In this document: positions 62,271-64,000 of the stretch, piece after piece
Layout of the letters: each line of letters opens with the position of its first letter
How positions within the stretch are numbered: position 1 is the first letter of the stretch
DNA from: Panopea generosa
Taxonomy: Eukaryota > Mollusca > Bivalvia > Adapedonta > Hiatellidae
DNA: 64,000 bases
Assembly (NCBI GenBank): GCA_029582155.1
Contig: CM055902.1
Coordinates: forward strand, 13,112,041 to 13,176,040
Direction of reading: 5' to 3'
Made by a program: the position numbers and the translations under genes
The notes under the pieces: generated by a model
Told to the model about the DNA's origin: nothing
Database searches by the model: none
The model's input: only the letters and a program-made list of their open reading frames with translations

Positions 62271-63400
62271 TGACAATGATTCTTTTACACCACACTGAAT
62301 TTCAAAAGCTTAAAATTAAATAAGTTCTGAAAAGTGAATCCACCATCAATATATGTAAATATGACGTCACACCTTGAAGGTTTCAAATTAAACATAACTT
62401 ACTCAACAAAAGCACTCGTAAATTCCTTCAGCCTGTTAATGTTTATCTTAAAAATATTTTCAATTTCCTCACTGTTCATTTTTTATAAAATATTGATATA
62501 GCTATTAAAAAACATAAGGATTTTCATGTTGTCAAATTAACGACAAGATTTTTCGAAGCGAGGCAAACTATTGTGAAACAAATACCTGGATTTAATGTCT
62601 TATATTTCCCTCAAAACACAATGAAAAATATATCTTTATATGTTTGATGTTGAATGATATATTAAACTTGCATTCTTAAAGGTCATAAGATAAAATAAAA
62701 TAATTAACAGTGTTTATTTAGTGTCCAGATCTTTCTGAACGGTACAGGCGTAGAAACAATGGCGGCGAAATATTGATTTGCGGAAATGGATACATTTTGG
62801 AGAACTTCAATTTTTTTATCAACTTAAGCTGATTAAGATAACTTTAAAAGCATCTGCGATTGAAAATATAGTATACAAAATGGTTATCGTGAAGCATTCA
62901 TATTGGTATTTTTGATATCTTTCGTGAATTAAGGTTTTAAAAAGAACCATTTGATGCCGAAAAATATACATTGCTCACAATGAGTTAATTGTGGATGATT
63001 TCATTTCTAATAAAACTTAATATATTGGTAACTCTGACAATATGACCGATTTAAAATGTATTAAATCAAATGAGTTTTGCCAGGTTATATTGTTTCTTTC
63101 TTGAGTATTTTTCGAGAATTAAGGTTTAAAAAAAGAACGCATTGAGTATAAAACTGCACATTTTGTCAATATTGATCGATTTTAAATGTGATTTTAGAAA
63201 TTTTATTAGACAAACTATTTCTTCTATGCTTTTCCAATTTAAAGTTTAGATATAATGAAACAAATCATTTAAATATCAGTACATAACTTAAAGTGACACC
63301 AGATAAAAAGCAAAATTGTACATCCATAAAGCATGGACTTTCCGTAGTTCGTGTGAATAAATCGTGACACCAGCTCTTTCCAATCAAATAACACCGATAT
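62271..63400. other. Unassigned stretch with a partial direct repeat
   Basis: 'cgtgaattaaggttttaaaa' (62922) and 'cgagaattaaggtttaaaaa' (63113), each followed by 'agaac', suggest an old duplication of about 190 bp. No gene is seen. Confidence 0.5.
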
Positions 63401-63560
63401 CGATATTGGAACCCTCCAACTGGAAAACCTGGGTTCCATTTGGCCAGTTCTAATAAAAATAATTCCGATTCCAGTTTGGAAATTAGAAATTCCTATTGGA
63501 AATTAATCTTTCCAACTTGGACGAAACGACTTTCCAGTTGGAAAGCATGCATTTTTTGGG
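63400..63560. repeat. Cluster of TTCCAATTGGAA-like palindromes
   Basis: Motifs such as 'tccaactgga', 'tccatttgg', 'ttccagtttggaa', 'cctattggaa' and 'tttccagttggaaa' occur every 15-30 bp. The same motif class is found in the leaders at 48801 and 53960, and in two of the three places (here and at 53960) it adjoins family 2 block H. Confidence 0.7.
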
Positions 63561-63744
63561 TCTTTAGATTAAAATTATGACATAAATCGGCAATTTATAA
63601 TGCTTTTGGTTACCTTGTTTTTGGGTTGGTACAGTCGTTCCTTTCAAACTGCAATACTTTCTCAATAAAATTAACGAAAGATAAAAAAATGTTTTTTGGA
63701 AAAAAGGGATTTTCCAGAAATTCACTGTGTTGTGTTTAATGTGA

Positions 63745-63940
63745 CGTTTGTGTTATTCCTGGTGTTAATTCTATTGCTATTGATAGTTTTATTTTAGTAA
63801 AGATCTGATAAGGAAGATATCAGAGAACAAATGCAATTATTTGTAACGAATAAATTTAATTCTATAATTTACGAACATATTGTTTTACATATCTAAAAAA
63901 AAAACAACAACCATTTGACCGTTTATTTTGCGATTTGTTC
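63745..63940 (+). repeat. Family 2 block H, 3' end
   Basis: 'gtttgtgttattcct', 'gttaattcta', 'aacgaataaatttaat' followed by 'ctataattta-gaacata' and 'accgttta' match 42660-43020. This repeat end lies close to the end of the window. Confidence 0.7.
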
Positions 63941-64000
63941 GATTAATTATATAGTGAGTTAATTGAAATAGAGACCCAAATAGGCCTAAAAGGATCGCCC

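Overview
The window reads as AT-rich, gene-poor nuclear DNA of a marine invertebrate, most likely a bivalve mollusc. I found no intact protein-coding gene, no functional RNA gene and no CRISPR array. The taxon call rests on repeat content: three tRNA-derived SINE types, the third with a tail that matches bivalve SINE tails as I remember them; repeated AAAGGGAGATAA motifs; a decayed 'ggcggccat' repeat block; a LINE-like 3' tail; TA-flanked Tc1/mariner-type elements; and many micro- and minisatellites. This is inference from memory of these families, not from a database search.

Layout. (1) 0.2-5.3 kb is copy A of a roughly 5 kb non-coding repeat (called 'family 1' here). Copy B lies at 18.8-23.4 kb, an inverted copy D at 28.5-31.6 kb, and fragments at 7.4-7.8 kb and 17.5-17.9 kb. 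Each large copy carries the same SINE at the same internal place. (2) 7.9-13.5 kb holds a short TA-flanked MITE, several small tandem repeats, a 2.6 kb minisatellite of 30-bp units (about 86 units, with a 630-bp higher-order period) and two strong hairpins. (3) Around 18.0-18.5 kb on the minus strand is a decayed, possibly DIRS-type gag-like coding remnant. (4) A second, mosaic repeat ('family 2') appears at 23.7-24.4, 25.1-28.2, 36.3-43.0 and 51.1-53.8 kb, with smaller pieces at 13.8, 45.1, 50.3 (inverted) and 63.7 kb. Comparing copies exposes later insertions: a SINE at 27.6 kb with a target duplication, a 1,095-bp Tc1/mariner element at 37.3 kb with terminal inverted repeats and TA duplications, a SINE at 40.4 kb and another at 51.2 kb. 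(5) 48.8-50.1 and 54.0-55.7 kb are two copies of a leader plus a long imperfect AGT triplet array; the leaders are about 94% alike by eye, and the pair brackets a family 2 copy. (6) 57.4-57.65 kb is a TGTC array. 59.3-62.3 kb is a satellite-like block of about 145-bp units, each with a small hairpin, and contains a 574-bp higher-order duplication.

The window is best understood as layers of old duplication and transposition, with several generations of elements that can be put in order from filled and empty sites. Almost all long open frames come from triplet, 30-bp or 145-bp repeats and are not genes. Stretches I could not assign are listed as such.
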